Shown here: positions 1 to 8,426 of the stretch, in pieces
How the letters are laid out: each line of letters begins with the position of its first letter
Position numbering within the stretch: position 1 is the stretch's first letter
Source of the DNA: Yoonia sp. I 8.24
GTDB taxonomy: Bacteria > Pseudomonadota > Alphaproteobacteria > Rhodobacterales > Rhodobacteraceae
Assembly: GCF_022096995.1 (NCBI RefSeq)
Contig: NZ_JACXGQ010000008.1
Location: forward strand, 1-64,000
Direction: 5' to 3'
Length of the DNA stretch: 64,000 nt
Position numbers and translations under genes: made by a program
The notes under the pieces: generated by a model
What the model saw: only the letters and a program-made list of their open reading frames with translations
Databases searched by the model: none
Told to the model about the DNA's origin: nothing

Positions 1-63
1 AAGCGGGGAAACACCGCGTGGGTGACAGGCGATTGCAAAGCAATCACCGAGAACCCACTCTGA
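1..63 (+). CDS. C-terminal end of an unidentified protein (partial)
   Basis: Frame 1 is open from the window edge to a TGA at 61-63 and gives about 20 residues with a normal amino-acid mix, including one Cys. A strong intrinsic terminator follows 14 bases later, which supports a genuine gene end here. Too little is visible to name the product. Confidence 0.5.
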   Translation, partial: KRGNTAWVTGDCKAITENPL

Positions 64-76
64 CGATACAAATATC

Positions 77-108
77 AAAGGCCGCCTCGGAAACGAGGCG
101 GCCTTTTG
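77..108 (+). terminator. Intrinsic terminator
   Basis: A perfect stem, ggccgcctcg / cgaggcggcc, closes a GAAA tetraloop. It is preceded by an A run and followed by TTTT. It would end the transcript of the partial upstream gene, and the flanking A run may let it work in both directions. Confidence 0.9.
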
Positions 109-211
109 CTTTCCGCGACATAGCTTTTGATGGCCCCCGCGTCATTTTGCGGTAGGTTACTTGCCAAGAGGCTATTCAATCCGACTTATTATTCTTAGCG
201 GTACACAGATT

Positions 212-991
212 ATGCTTATACGTTCATTTATTCGTTTTTCTCCTTGGTGGCTTATTTCTGTCATTAGTTTTTACGTGACGCCCTCGGTTGGCCGGATGGT
301 GATCGATAGTGTAGCCGCACGCGATCAGCTACAACTGGCCCGCAATGCGGCCGCACCCGTACCGGTTCCACTGCATCAACTGTCCCGATCCGGGTTTGCG
401 AACCAGATTGATGAGGTGGCGATTAGCGGTCAACTGGTTGGGACGCTGTACCCAACCACGACGGGCGAAGGCCAAGATGTCGTTCTGACGTTGGTCCCGT
501 CCGAGGGTGATCTTGTCGCCCAGCTGGCTTTTGTCGTTGATGAAAACGACGTCCTCGACACCCTACACGCGCTTGCCACAATGACCGATCCGAATGGGCA
601 AACCATTTTGCGGGGGTTTATCTCGCAGAGCGCAACAGAGCGGTCTCGCGTGGTGCAGGCGTTGGAACGCGGTGCCCCTGCATTCACCGGAGAGCTGATC
701 ATCGTTGAGCCGTTTTATGGAAGACGCGACGCGGTACTGGCTGGAGAGATGGAAACACATAATATTGCAATTGGCTTCGGCGGTTTTCTGATTGTAATGA
801 TTAATGGGCTGATCGTGTGGAAGTTTCGTGCTGCACGGCGGCGAGGGGCCAAAAAGGCTCATAAACCCCCAATCAAGGTGCAGGAAATGAAAACGCCTGA
901 TCCATGGGATACTCCAAAACGCGCACCCGAATCCGTTGATACGGACCCGTTTCAGGATGGGCCGATCATTACAATCGGGCGTAAGATGTAG
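212..991 (+). CDS. Unknown two-helix membrane protein
   Basis: The product of about 259 residues matches no family I recognise. A hydrophobic N-terminal segment (residues about 5-25, rich in F, W, I) is followed by a polar extracytoplasmic-looking region of about 150 residues. A second hydrophobic helix lies near residues 183-204. Next come a basic patch (RAARRR) and an acidic, Pro-rich tail. This suggests both ends face the cytoplasm and the middle domain sits in the periplasm. The ATG at 212 is preferred because it places the first helix right at the N-terminus; an in-frame TTG at 161 would add 17 residues. No strong ribosome-binding site is visible for either. It stands alone between a terminator and tag. 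Confidence 0.65.
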   Translation: MLIRSFIRFSPWWLISVISFYVTPSVGRMVIDSVAARDQLQLARNAAAPVPVPLHQLSRSGFANQIDEVAISGQLVGTLYPTTTGEGQDVVLTLVPSEGDLVAQLAFVVDENDVLDTLHALATMTDPNGQTILRGFISQSATERSRVVQALERGAPAFTGELIIVEPFYGRRDAVLAGEMETHNIAIGFGGFLIVMINGLIVWKFRAARRRGAKKAHKPPIKVQEMKTPDPWDTPKRAPESVDTDPFQDGPIITIGRKM

Positions 992-1033
992 GGTGGGTCT
1001 TGACCCACCACCCCCGCAAGAAAGGATGCTTTG

Positions 1034-1651
1034 ATGCCGCTATACGTTCACCCAGCCGATAATATTACCCGTTGCGGCTGGTGCGCTGCTACCGAAGATT
1101 ACATCGCCTATCACGACAACGAATGGGGTTATCCGGTGGGTGATGATATTCGCCTGTTTGAGAAGATTTGTTTGGAGAGTTTTCAATCGGGTCTTAGCTG
1201 GCGCACGATCCTCACCAAGCGCGAGAATTTTCGCGCGGCGTTTGCCGGGTTTGATTTTCGTAAAATGGCACAGTTTGATGATAGTGACGTGACGCGCCTG
1301 CTAAATGATGCCGGCATTGTCCGGCACCGCGGCAAAATCACGGCTGTGATTAATAACGCCCAGCGTTGTTGCGAATTGGTTGATACCGAAGGCTCGCTTG
1401 CTGCGTTCATCTGGGGATTTGAGCCGAAAGAAGAGGGGGGCACGCCGCAAAGCCGTACAACCTCACCTGCCTCTGTTGCACTTTCAAAAGAGCTGAAAAA
1501 ACGCGGCTGGCGTTTTGTCGGTCCCACAACCGCTTTTGCATTTATGCAAGCGATGGGGTTGATCAATGATCACGCCATCGGTTGCGCCTCGCGCGAGGTT
1601 GCTGCGCGTGCGCGTGTAGTATTTACGCCGCCTGTTCGTTCAGATCGTTGA
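1034..1651 (+). CDS. tag: DNA-3-methyladenine glycosylase I
   Basis: It removes 3-methyladenine from alkylated DNA, the first step of base-excision repair, in the cytoplasm. The 205-residue product has the usual family length and signature: an N-terminal RCGW pair of Cys with YHDNEWG just after, the ESFQSGLSW stretch, a helix-hairpin-helix region near GIVRHRGK, and a C-terminal NDHAIGC. The Cys and His residues of the first and last motifs form the zinc snap known for Tag. AAAGGA lies eight bases before the ATG at 1034; the TTG just upstream is less likely. The 3' end overlaps a small reverse-strand remnant ORF. Confidence 0.95.
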   Translation: MPLYVHPADNITRCGWCAATEDYIAYHDNEWGYPVGDDIRLFEKICLESFQSGLSWRTILTKRENFRAAFAGFDFRKMAQFDDSDVTRLLNDAGIVRHRGKITAVINNAQRCCELVDTEGSLAAFIWGFEPKEEGGTPQSRTTSPASVALSKELKKRGWRFVGPTTAFAFMQAMGLINDHAIGCASREVAARARVVFTPPVRSDR

Positions 1652-1742
1652 TGGCTCGTACGCGCTTCATAAGGTCGTCGGCATAAATCCGGCCGCGTTG
1701 ATAAAATTGGTTTCCAGCAGACGAATCCCATTCGTTATGCAT
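1623..1742 (-). pseudogene. Possible C-terminal gene remnant (39 codons)
   Basis: This reverse-strand frame starts at an ATG immediately behind an in-frame TGA and stops at 1623, inside the 3' end of tag. The translation reads like the soluble C-terminus of a protein (aromatic start, then charged helix ending NDLNEQAA). No family was recognised. Because it sits in decayed DNA and has no ribosome-binding site, a truncated remnant is more likely than a real small gene. Confidence 0.25.
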
Positions 1743-1817
1743 AAAATTTCAATGACTTACGCATCCGCCGATCCATCGAAATTGGGTAATAGCTCCCGGG
1801 TGGCGGTGGGATGAATT

Positions 1818-2021
1818 TTAGGCCGCGATCTCCAACAAGCGAAAACCCATTTCCTTAAACTGGTCGCGGATCGCATCTGGATCAGGGCCAGAGAAATCAA
1901 CAAATTCAAACCGGCCTAGTTCCTGCGGGGTTTTATGCAGATTTACCCGTAGATTCAGCGTCATGCGGGAAAGGTCGTATGGTCGACTTCCATCAAAAGG
2001 TAGCATTGAACTGCCCTGCAC
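1818..2021 (-). pseudogene. Unrecognised ORF fragment in a decayed region
   Basis: A 67-codon reverse-strand frame whose C-terminal half (DFSGPDPDAIRDQFKEMGFR and on) reads like a genuine protein end. No start with a ribosome-binding site is visible and no family was recognised. It lies just downstream of the broken sulfatase remnant on the same strand, so it may be the tail of another deleted gene. Confidence 0.3.
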
Positions 2022-2116
2022 GCGATGTTTCTATACCCGCCCGCGGCGTGGGATTGGCATGTTGAGAGCCAAAGTTCTGCCTTGTAAGTATTTTATCTGA
2101 ACATTCTCTGGACCGG

Positions 2117-2890
2117 TCAACCAATCATGTCTGGATCATTGGCAAGGGCTTCTTTCGCGTCGGCAATCTCTACGCCCAATCTGCGGCGGATCTGACGGAA
2201 GGCGTAATCATACTCGGAGACTGCAAATTCACGGACAGATGTCTGGGTGCCATGTGTGATTTTGCTGAGCGGTTGTCCCTCGATAATATGGGGAACCTCT
2301 GCACCGCCGAAATACTCTAGAATGGTCGGCGCCAAATCGATGGCTTCAACCAATGTGCCTGTCTTTAAGCCGCGCGTGCCGTCGGCATCGGGGCGCGGAT
2401 CAACCACAATAAGCAGGATGCATGCGGAAGCGTCATGGAATAGCTCCTTTTCGCCCATCCAGTGATCGCCAAGGTAATCGCCGTGATCGGACGTAAAGAT
2501 GATCATCGTATCGTCGGTTTTTCCTGCAGCATCAAGAAATGCCATCAGTTCACCGAGTTGATCATCGATCTGCTTGAGTAATCCGATGTAGCCCCCGATC
2601 ACCTTGGCGCGCTCAGCCTCATTTCGTACAACGCTGGCGTGAGTTTTGGGCGGGTACATGGCGTGGTACGGGGCTGGCACAATATAGAGCCAATGCGGCT
2701 TGATGTAGCCTTGGTGCAGACACCACGATGTGTCACCCGCTTCGCGGATGAAATCCATGGCTCGTTGGGTAGTATAGGGGGGGCACTATCCTCATTGGCG
2801 GCACGTGCTGCCGCGTCCGAATTGTTGAGGAACCAGCCGTTTAGCAGATTTCCGTCTTCATCTTCGCCACTATTTGCAACGGTTTCCCGA
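2117..2890 (-). pseudogene. Broken sulfatase/phosphonate-monoester-hydrolase family gene
   Basis: This is the C-terminal part of an alkaline-phosphatase-superfamily hydrolase. Visible marks are APYHAMY, the metal-binding IIFTSDHGDYLGDH stretch, and ideal family spacing to DLAPTILEYFGG. The reading frame changes near 2758: the segment at 2760-2890 (GNLLNGWFLNNSDAAARAANED) continues the protein in another frame. The N-terminal half with the catalytic Cys/Ser motif (CxPSR type) is missing, and the normal C-terminus is replaced after NDPDMIG. So the gene is truncated at both ends and frameshifted, and cannot make an active enzyme. Upstream it runs directly into a metallophosphoesterase remnant, which suggests a deletion joined two genes. 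Confidence 0.75.
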
Positions 2891-2892
2891 CC

Positions 2893-3125
2893 TCGGTAAG
2901 GTGAGTGACGGACACCCAAGGCAAAGCTTGCGTTGGCGCGCGATCGTGGTTGCCAATGACTAGACGCTGCTCTGCATCGGGCAGCTGGCCGAAGAGTATC
3001 TGGAGCCAGTCTTCATCTTTCGTAGATGGCCCGATGGCAAAATCACCGACAATTTAGAGCGTGTCTTCACGCTGTACGACCCTCCACATGTTTCGATCAG
3101 AACCGAGTTCATGTGACTGGCTCAA
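2893..3125 (-). pseudogene. Metallophosphoesterase remnant
   Basis: Reading the reverse strand gives VGDFAIGPSTKDEDW, then LVIGNHD, then LPWVSV and LTEVGKP. GDF and GNHD are the metal-binding motifs of calcineurin-like phosphoesterases. Immediately upstream of VGDF an in-frame TAA replaces the residue expected in DTLYIVGDF-like sequences. A further upstream portion (HMNSVLIE) lies in another frame. The fragment therefore carries at least one nonsense and one frameshift mutation, and lacks the N-terminal metal motif. It is clearly non-functional. Confidence 0.65.
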
Positions 3126-3385
3126 TCCCACTTTAAGTCGTTGATTAAGGATCTGAAATCATTGTTATTTTATAGTTAGTGGCAATCCATCACACTAAAT
3201 TTAATGGTTCTTGAGGCTCACTGATCTAGATAATTCCACATGCCTCGCATAACTACGAAAAATCGAACGGAGGTCAATTCCAACGGCATCTCCAGAAGTG
3301 CTCCACGGCAAACTTGGGGAACATACGGGTAATGGATAGGTGGTATGGCGCTAAGTATATGCTATTACGGTATTTTTTGTAAATC
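3126..3385. other. Non-coding stretch left of the island
   Basis: No credible gene on either strand. It is A+T-rich by eye and contains short unrelated remnants only. Its right edge is the left copy of the tRNA-Leu 3'-end repeat. Confidence 0.5.
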
Positions 3386-3402
3386 TTGGTGCCCAGGGGA
3401 GG
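3386..3402. repeat. Left attachment-site repeat (copy of tRNA-Leu 3' end)
   Basis: It reads ttggtgcccaggggagg and differs from the tRNA copy at 8501-8517 at one position (g instead of a). On the reverse strand it ends in the tRNA acceptor half and CCA. It marks the distal border of the island. Confidence 0.75.
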
Positions 3403-3516
3403 CATATAACTACCTTCTCAAGCACGAAAATACCATCCCAAAAGATATATAAAAGAAGGGTATTTGCGGCTTCTATGTTGACTTAGCTTCTCATAGCAGC
3501 GCATCATTTTACATGT

Positions 3517-3578
3517 CCAAAGGTGGTCCAAAAGGTGGGCTAATATGTTCGGTTCCCAATATGCCAAAAGGTGGGCCA
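3517..3578 (+). repeat. Three AAGGTGGKC repeats before the integrase (candidate arm sites)
   Basis: Copies of the form ccaaaggtggtcc, ccaaaaggtgggc and ccaaaaggtgggcc occur at 3517-3529, 3528-3540 and 3564-3577, just inside the left island end and directly before the integrase start. The same core recurs twice next to the right end (8427-8449). Repeated short motifs near both ends of an element fit arm-type binding sites for the integrase; that role is inferred. Confidence 0.45.
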
Positions 3579-3579
3579 C

Positions 3580-4722
3580 GTGAAATACAATGCCCTCACT
3601 CAGATGAAAGCAAAGAACCTTGGCCCCGGCAAGCATGCGGATGGTCAGGGCCTTTGGCTCATCAAAAAAGAGAAGATCTCCGGCAAGTGGATCGTTCGTA
3701 TCGTGATCCAAGGCAAGCGCCGTGAAATGGGATTGGGCCGGTGGCCGGATGTGTCGATTGCGGAAGCGCGTGAGCGGGCCAGTGAGGCTCGACAACATGT
3801 CCGCGATGGCATGGACCCTATTGCGGAACGTCAAGAACAGAGCAAAAAGCCATTGAGCCTGACCGTCGAAGAAGCTGTTCATGGTTGCTTTGAGGCCCGT
3901 CAGGCAGAGCTTAAGCACGACGGCAAGGCTGGTCGGTGGCTGTCGCCGCTCAAAACCCATATCCTTCCCAAGATTGGCAGTAAGCCCATTGAATCCATTG
4001 ACCAGCATGCCATCAAAGATGTGCTTGATCCCATCTGGCACAGCAAAGCGGATACGGCGCGCAAAGCGCTCAATCGGTTGAATCTGACATTAAGCCACGC
4101 GGCGGCGCTCGGGCTAGAAGTTGATCTTCAAGCGCCCATGGAGGCGCGGGCCTTGATGGGCAAGCAGCGGCATGAGGTCACAAACATCCCCTCCATGCCC
4201 TATCAAGAAGTGCCAAAGTTTTACAAATGGCTGTCTGGGCAAGAGCTGATCGCCGCAAAGGCATTGCAATTTTTGATCCTGACGGCGGCGCGGACCAGTG
4301 AAGTGCGTCTCGCCACCTTCGATGAAATCACAGAAGGCGTTTGGCGTCTGCCCGCAGAGCGCACCAAAACCGGCGCGCCGCATCGGATACCGCTCAGCAA
4401 AGCCGCTCAAAACCTTATCGCGACCATGCCGCACATGAAGGATTGCCCGTATATCTTCGCCAGCAATCGCGGCAAGCCGCTCTCAGATATGGCCATGTCC
4501 ACCCTCATGAAACGAGAGGGCTACACCGCTCGCCCACACGGTTTCCGGGCGTCCTTCCGCACCTGGGCGGATGAACAATCCGACTACCCCTTCGAAGTCA
4601 AAGAAATGGCCCTCGGCCACAAAGTTGGCTCCAACACCGTCCGCGCCTACCAACGATCAGACCAGCTAGAGGCACGGATTAGCCTGATGGAGGATTGGCA
4701 AAATTCAATACTCGTGATTTAG
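3580..4722 (+). CDS. P4-type tyrosine recombinase (island integrase)
   Basis: It catalyses site-specific recombination between the tRNA-Leu end and the island. The 380-residue product has the arm-binding N-terminal domain (ADGQGLWL near residue 20-27, then an alternating strand/basic region), a core-binding domain around 95-185, and a catalytic domain. The catalytic set is complete: Arg238 in AARTSEV, Lys263, His320-x-x-Arg323, His347 in LGHK, and Tyr357 in RAYQRS. The GTG at 3580 is chosen because AGGTGG lies five bases before it and the protein then begins where P4 integrases usually begin; a GTG at 3571 is the alternative. It looks intact and is probably active. Confidence 0.93.
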   Translation: MKYNALTQMKAKNLGPGKHADGQGLWLIKKEKISGKWIVRIVIQGKRREMGLGRWPDVSIAEARERASEARQHVRDGMDPIAERQEQSKKPLSLTVEEAVHGCFEARQAELKHDGKAGRWLSPLKTHILPKIGSKPIESIDQHAIKDVLDPIWHSKADTARKALNRLNLTLSHAAALGLEVDLQAPMEARALMGKQRHEVTNIPSMPYQEVPKFYKWLSGQELIAAKALQFLILTAARTSEVRLATFDEITEGVWRLPAERTKTGAPHRIPLSKAAQNLIATMPHMKDCPYIFASNRGKPLSDMAMSTLMKREGYTARPHGFRASFRTWADEQSDYPFEVKEMALGHKVGSNTVRAYQRSDQLEARISLMEDWQNSILVI

Positions 4723-4737
4723 GTCGAAATATAGGCC

Positions 4738-4756
4738 GTGGATAGGTGCTATCCAC
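4738..4756. other. Perfect 8-bp hairpin after the integrase
   Basis: gtggatag and ctatccac are separated by three bases, 15 bases behind the integrase stop. There is no T run after it, so an intrinsic terminator is doubtful. It may reduce read-through or be a protein-binding palindrome. Confidence 0.35.
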
Positions 4757-4803
4757 ACTTACCGAAAAGATTTTGAATCACCAAAACGGATCGTTTTCTG
4801 GCG

Positions 4804-4836
4804 TGGCAGGTATATAATAGCCATTCATACTTGCCA
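4804..4836 (+). promoter_or_regulatory. Candidate promoter with overlapping inverted repeat for the R-M genes
   Basis: The arms tggcaggtat (4804-4813) and atacttgcca (4827-4836) match at nine of ten positions. They enclose a perfect TATAAT (4813-4818). No good -35 box is visible, which would suit an activated or tightly controlled promoter. It lies about 140 bases before the methyltransferase, so it is the likely control point of the restriction-modification operon. The binding protein is unknown; autoregulation by the methyltransferase is possible. Confidence 0.4.
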
Positions 4837-4978
4837 GAAATGGAGGCGGCGCTTAATCAGTATGATTTGTTTCTTGCAGAACTCATCAACTAATCCTTTA
4901 TTAATCCGCACTGATGAAGATATTGTCAGCAAAACAGTACGACTCTACCGTATCTAGCGACCGACTGAGGAACAAACA

Positions 4979-6310
4979 TTGAACAACCGTCCTATCGCCA
5001 TTGACCTATTCGCCGGAGTCGGCGGCATGTCTCTCGGGTTTGAGCAGGCAGGATTCGACGTTAAAGCGGCGGTTGAAATTGATCCTGTTCATGCGGCTTG
5101 TCACGCTTTTAACTTTCCTGAGTGTGCGGTCCTTCCACATAGCATCACTGAACTCTCAGGAACCGATATCGTTCGAGAAGCAGGCATCGAAGGGAAACCA
5201 GTTGATGTTGTTTGCGGTGGCGCACCCTGCCAAGGATTTTCGTTGATCGGCAAACGTGCAATTGACGACCCTCGCAACGTACTTGTCCGAGACTTTATCC
5301 GCATTGTCTGTGAACTAAACGCCCGTTCGTTTGTGTTCGAGAACGTCAAAGGCCTCACGCTTGGGAAGCACAAAGCCTTTCTCAACGAACTCATCGAAAG
5401 CTTTACCGAAGCAGGGTATGATGTACTGGTGAAGCCTAAAGTACTAAATGCAGCGCACCATGGCGTTCCGCAAAGCCGTGACCGACTATTTCTGATGGGT
5501 GTAAAGCGAGGCGAGACATTACCCTCTTACCCGATGGCTACAACAACCAAGCCAAGTGCAAAAACATCATCTGATCTGCCATCTGCGCCCACCATTGAGG
5601 AAGCGCTGTTTGATCTGCCCGACGCGGAAGGCTTCTCGTCCCTTGATGGGAAAGACTGGGTCGCAACCAAGCGCTTTGGTGCACCGAGTTCTTACGCGGC
5701 CAAACTGCGCTGCCTGACAAATGATGCATGGGGCTACGGCCACCCGCGCGAATGGTCTCCTGAAATTCTTACCAGCAGCATGAGAACCAGTCATACAGAA
5801 ATATCACGCCGCCGCTTTAAAGGCACCCCCGTTGGTAAAGTTGAACCTATTTCACGTTTGTTCAAACTGGACCCAGATGGTATTTCTAATACCCTTAGGG
5901 CAGGAACAGACGCATCACGAGGGGCTTTCACCAGCCCGCGCCCCATACATCCAAAATACAATCGTTGCATTACGGTGCGGGAGATGGGGCGGCTTCATGG
6001 CTTCCCAGATTGGTTCCGTTTCCATCAGACGAAATGGCATGGTGCCAGACAGATCGGCAACGCAGTCCCACCACCCTTGGCCCGCGCAGTTGCAGGCGCT
6101 GTAATCAAGGCTCTCGGCTTCGTCCCAAAGCAATCTGAAACAACACTCAAACTTGGCGATGAGCGTTTGCTGACTATGGACTTGTCAGAGGCTTCACGCT
6201 TTTGGAAAGTGAAGAACCCTATTGGTCGGCGTGATCGCAAGAGTGGCGATAAAAAGCGCAGCCAAGCACAAATTGAACAAGAACTTCAAAATATGGTAGC
6301 GGCAGAATGA
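4979..6310 (+). CDS. DNA (cytosine-5-)-methyltransferase of a type II R-M system
   Basis: It transfers a methyl group from S-adenosylmethionine to C5 of cytosine in a specific site and so protects the host from the partner nuclease. The motifs appear in canonical order: I (DLFAGVGGMSLGFE, residues 9-22), IV (GGAPCQGFS with catalytic Cys84), VI (FENVKG, 120-125), VIII (QSRDR, 165-169), a variable target-recognition region around 200-310, and X (GNAVPPPLA). A C-terminal extension of about 65 residues follows motif X. The TTG at 4979 is used because GAGGAA lies at good distance and the protein then begins directly before motif I. Its stop overlaps the next start, so the two genes are translationally coupled. 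The recognition site cannot be read from the sequence. Confidence 0.93.
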   Translation: MNNRPIAIDLFAGVGGMSLGFEQAGFDVKAAVEIDPVHAACHAFNFPECAVLPHSITELSGTDIVREAGIEGKPVDVVCGGAPCQGFSLIGKRAIDDPRNVLVRDFIRIVCELNARSFVFENVKGLTLGKHKAFLNELIESFTEAGYDVLVKPKVLNAAHHGVPQSRDRLFLMGVKRGETLPSYPMATTTKPSAKTSSDLPSAPTIEEALFDLPDAEGFSSLDGKDWVATKRFGAPSSYAAKLRCLTNDAWGYGHPREWSPEILTSSMRTSHTEISRRRFKGTPVGKVEPISRLFKLDPDGISNTLRAGTDASRGAFTSPRPIHPKYNRCITVREMGRLHGFPDWFRFHQTKWHGARQIGNAVPPPLARAVAGAVIKALGFVPKQSETTLKLGDERLLTMDLSEASRFWKVKNPIGRRDRKSGDKKRSQAQIEQELQNMVAAE

Positions 6311-7098
6311 ATAAGTCCACCAACCGCTATCACGCATTGATCGAAAAGATTTTTTTTGACCGATACAATGAAGGTGTGAGTGAAATTCTTTGGGAGCGTA
6401 GCGACCTAGAAACCGCTGCGACTGACTTAGACATTCAACTCCCCAAGAACCTCGGCGACGTTGTGTATTCTATTCGCTATCGTACACCGATGCCGAGCCG
6501 CATTCTGGCGACTCAAGCAGATGGCAAGGAATGGGTGATCCGCGGCAAAGGTCGTGCCAAGTACGCTTTTAAACTGGTCAACGTGAACCGCATCGTTCCA
6601 CGCGACGATATGGTGGCAATCAAAATACCTGACGCCACGCCGGAGATTATCGGGCAATATGCACTCTCAGACGAACAAGCCCTACTCGCCAAGGTTCGGT
6701 ACAACCGATTGATTGACGTATTTCTGGGTCTCGTGGCCTACTCATTGCAAAACCACCTACGTACCACCGTCGCAGACATCGGTCAGATCGAGATTGATGA
6801 GATTTACGTTGGCGTAGACAGTAATGGGCGTCAGTTTATCATTCCTGTACAAGCCAAAGGCGGCAACGATCAATTGAGTGTCATTCAAACTGAGCAAGAC
6901 ATTCAGTGCTGTGTAGAAAAATATCCGACCCTCATTTCACGCGCTATTTCAGCACAGTTCATTGAAGATGATCTAATTGCACTGTTTGAGCTTGCCTTTG
7001 ACAATGATGAAATCAAGGTGGTTCAAGAGAAGCATTATCGATTGGCGCAAAGTGATCAGATTAGTGAGTCTGAATTGGCGAGATACAACGCAACCTAA
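6307..7098 (+). CDS. Putative type II restriction endonuclease
   Basis: The ATG overlaps the methyltransferase stop (ATGA), the arrangement of a matched restriction-modification pair. The 263-residue product shows a likely PD-(D/E)xK nuclease core: acidic residues in IEIDEIYVGV (161-170), then the strand IIPVQAKGG with Gln182 and Lys184, which would be the metal-binding and catalytic set. There are no membrane or extra domains. By context and core motif it should cut unmethylated copies of the methyltransferase site. The specificity and exact family are not recognised. Confidence 0.75.
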   Translation: MNKSTNRYHALIEKIFFDRYNEGVSEILWERSDLETAATDLDIQLPKNLGDVVYSIRYRTPMPSRILATQADGKEWVIRGKGRAKYAFKLVNVNRIVPRDDMVAIKIPDATPEIIGQYALSDEQALLAKVRYNRLIDVFLGLVAYSLQNHLRTTVADIGQIEIDEIYVGVDSNGRQFIIPVQAKGGNDQLSVIQTEQDIQCCVEKYPTLISRAISAQFIEDDLIALFELAFDNDEIKVVQEKHYRLAQSDQISESELARYNAT

Positions 7099-7176
7099 AG
7101 AGGCTGCCGTCAGCGTTCTTGAGCCCCCTCATTCAGCATGACGTTAAGGCTGATGGGGGATTGGAGCAAGCATCCT

Positions 7177-7525
7177 CTAAAGCCCCAGCACTTGCCCGAG
7201 TTTCTCCGTCACGGGCCTGAGGGGGTCAACAAATCCCAGATCGTAGATCATGGTGGTATCGATATTGCCTTTGTGGTCGACATAGTGAGACACATCTTCT
7301 CGCCTTACGCCCTGACCTGTGATCATGAGGCTAATGGCGATCCTCTTAAGATCGTATAACTGAAACTGCGATGGGACCCCATCAAGCGCTTTGAACGTCG
7401 CGAGAGATCGCTTGAAGTTGTCGCGGGGCCGGGTCGGATCGGCATGATTGGGAAATAAGAGATCACTGTCTGGCCATCGCGCGCGCTGCGCCCGCACCAG
7501 GTCAGCCACAGCCGGGCTTTTATTG
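7177..7525 (-). pseudogene. Truncated tyrosine recombinase (C-terminal remnant)
   Basis: The reverse frame encodes the C-terminal part of a second integrase, unrelated in detail to the one at 3580. Features are FKRSLATFKAL, a degenerate Box II (YDLKRIAIS instead of HxLR), DVSHYVDHKG, and the tyrosine in TTMIYDLGF. Everything before about residue 110 of the catalytic domain, including the first catalytic Arg, is missing. The break coincides with the start of IS21 istA sequence on the other strand (near 7525), so the IS insertion and a deletion destroyed the gene. Confidence 0.7.
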
Positions 7526-8360
7526 TCCGAGCCTATCCCCTTCAAACGCATGAGATGCTGTTCGATGCCCACTGGCATGCATTCCGCGTGTTCGGCGGCG
7601 TTCCAGCGTTTGAGGCCGCTACACCTATGTTGTCTCAACTGCTCAAAGCGGAGATGGCAGAACGTGAGGTCCGTTCGATTGCCTACGACACGAAGGTGGC
7701 GCGCTTCCCATCATACAAGGACCTCGCGGGTTTTGACTTCACGTCGAGCGACATCAACGAGGCTTCTGTCCGCCAGCTCCATCGCGGCGAGTTCGTCGAG
7801 AATGCGGAAAACGTCGTTCTGATCGGTGGGCCCGGCACTGGCAAAAGCCATGTTGCCACGGCTATCGATGTCCAGGCCATTGAGCACCACAGACGCAAAG
7901 TGCGCTTTTACTCGACCGTCGAACTCGTCAACGCATTGGAACAAGAAAAAGCACTTGGGAAGGCTGGTAAGATGGCCGAGATGCTGACCAAAATCGACTT
8001 GGTTATCCTTGATGAACTCGGCTACCTGCCGTTCAGTCCGTCTGGCGGTGCGTTGCTGTTCCACCTTCTGAGCAAGCTCTATGAGCGCACCAGCGTCGTC
8101 ATCACAACCAACCTCAGCTTCAGTGAATGGGCGCAGGTCTTCGGTGACGCAAAGATGACAACGGCGCTGCTCGACCGTCTCACACATCGCTGCCACATCC
8201 TCGAAACAGGCAACGACAGCTACCGCTTCAAGGCCAGTTCAGAAGCCGCAAAGAAAACCACAAAGGAGGCCACCACATTGACCAAAACGTAACTGCTGAT
8301 AAACAATAGAGACGGGTCAAATCCCGGTGGCAATACCGGGTCAGTTCTCAATGACATTCA
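7525..8360 (+). mobile_element. IS21-family element, internally deleted
   Basis: The left part (7528 onward) translates as [20 protein letters not shown], an internal IstA transposase segment. It is followed, with no istA C-terminus, by a nearly full istB. Behind istB the non-coding stretch around 8305-8340 resembles the usual right end of such elements. The left end and most of istA are gone, so the element cannot move on its own. The right edge is approximate. Confidence 0.7.
7555..8292 (+). CDS. istB: IstA'-IstB chimera: IS21 helper ATPase with a foreign N-terminus
   Basis: IstB is the AAA+ ATPase that assists the IS21 transposase. Residues 1-17 ([17 protein letters not shown]) come from IstA. 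From about residue 22 ([16 protein letters not shown]) the protein is IstB, with Walker [10 protein letters not shown] (residues 90-98), Walker [10 protein letters not shown] and the sensor TTNLSF. The two pieces are joined in frame by a deletion. The reading frame is open to the normal IstB end, so an ATPase may still be made, but its normal start and its partner are lost. A remnant is the safest description. Confidence 0.8.
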   Translation: MLFDAHWHAFRVFGGVPAFEAATPMLSQLLKAEMAEREVRSIAYDTKVARFPSYKDLAGFDFTSSDINEASVRQLHRGEFVENAENVVLIGGPGTGKSHVATAIDVQAIEHHRRKVRFYSTVELVNALEQEKALGKAGKMAEMLTKIDLVILDELGYLPFSPSGGALLFHLLSKLYERTSVVITTNLSFSEWAQVFGDAKMTTALLDRLTHRCHILETGNDSYRFKASSEAAKKTTKEATTLTKT

Positions 8361-8426
8361 ACAGTGAAGCGTCAGAAAGACAGGGCACCAAAAAGCGAGA
8401 GATGATCATCAAATCAGTGAATTTAC

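Noticed and set aside
3418-4041. 207-codon reverse ORF over the integrase
   Set aside because: It lies antisense to an integrase with a complete catalytic set, has no family motif, and its reading comes from the codon pattern of the real gene.
4840-4893. 17-codon ORF in the leader of the methyltransferase
   Set aside because: Short, no ribosome-binding site of its own, no recognisable feature; a chance frame is likelier than a leader peptide.
7122-7157. Imperfect hairpin between the endonuclease and the integrase remnant as terminator
   Set aside because: The stem has gaps and no T run follows, so terminator activity is not supported.
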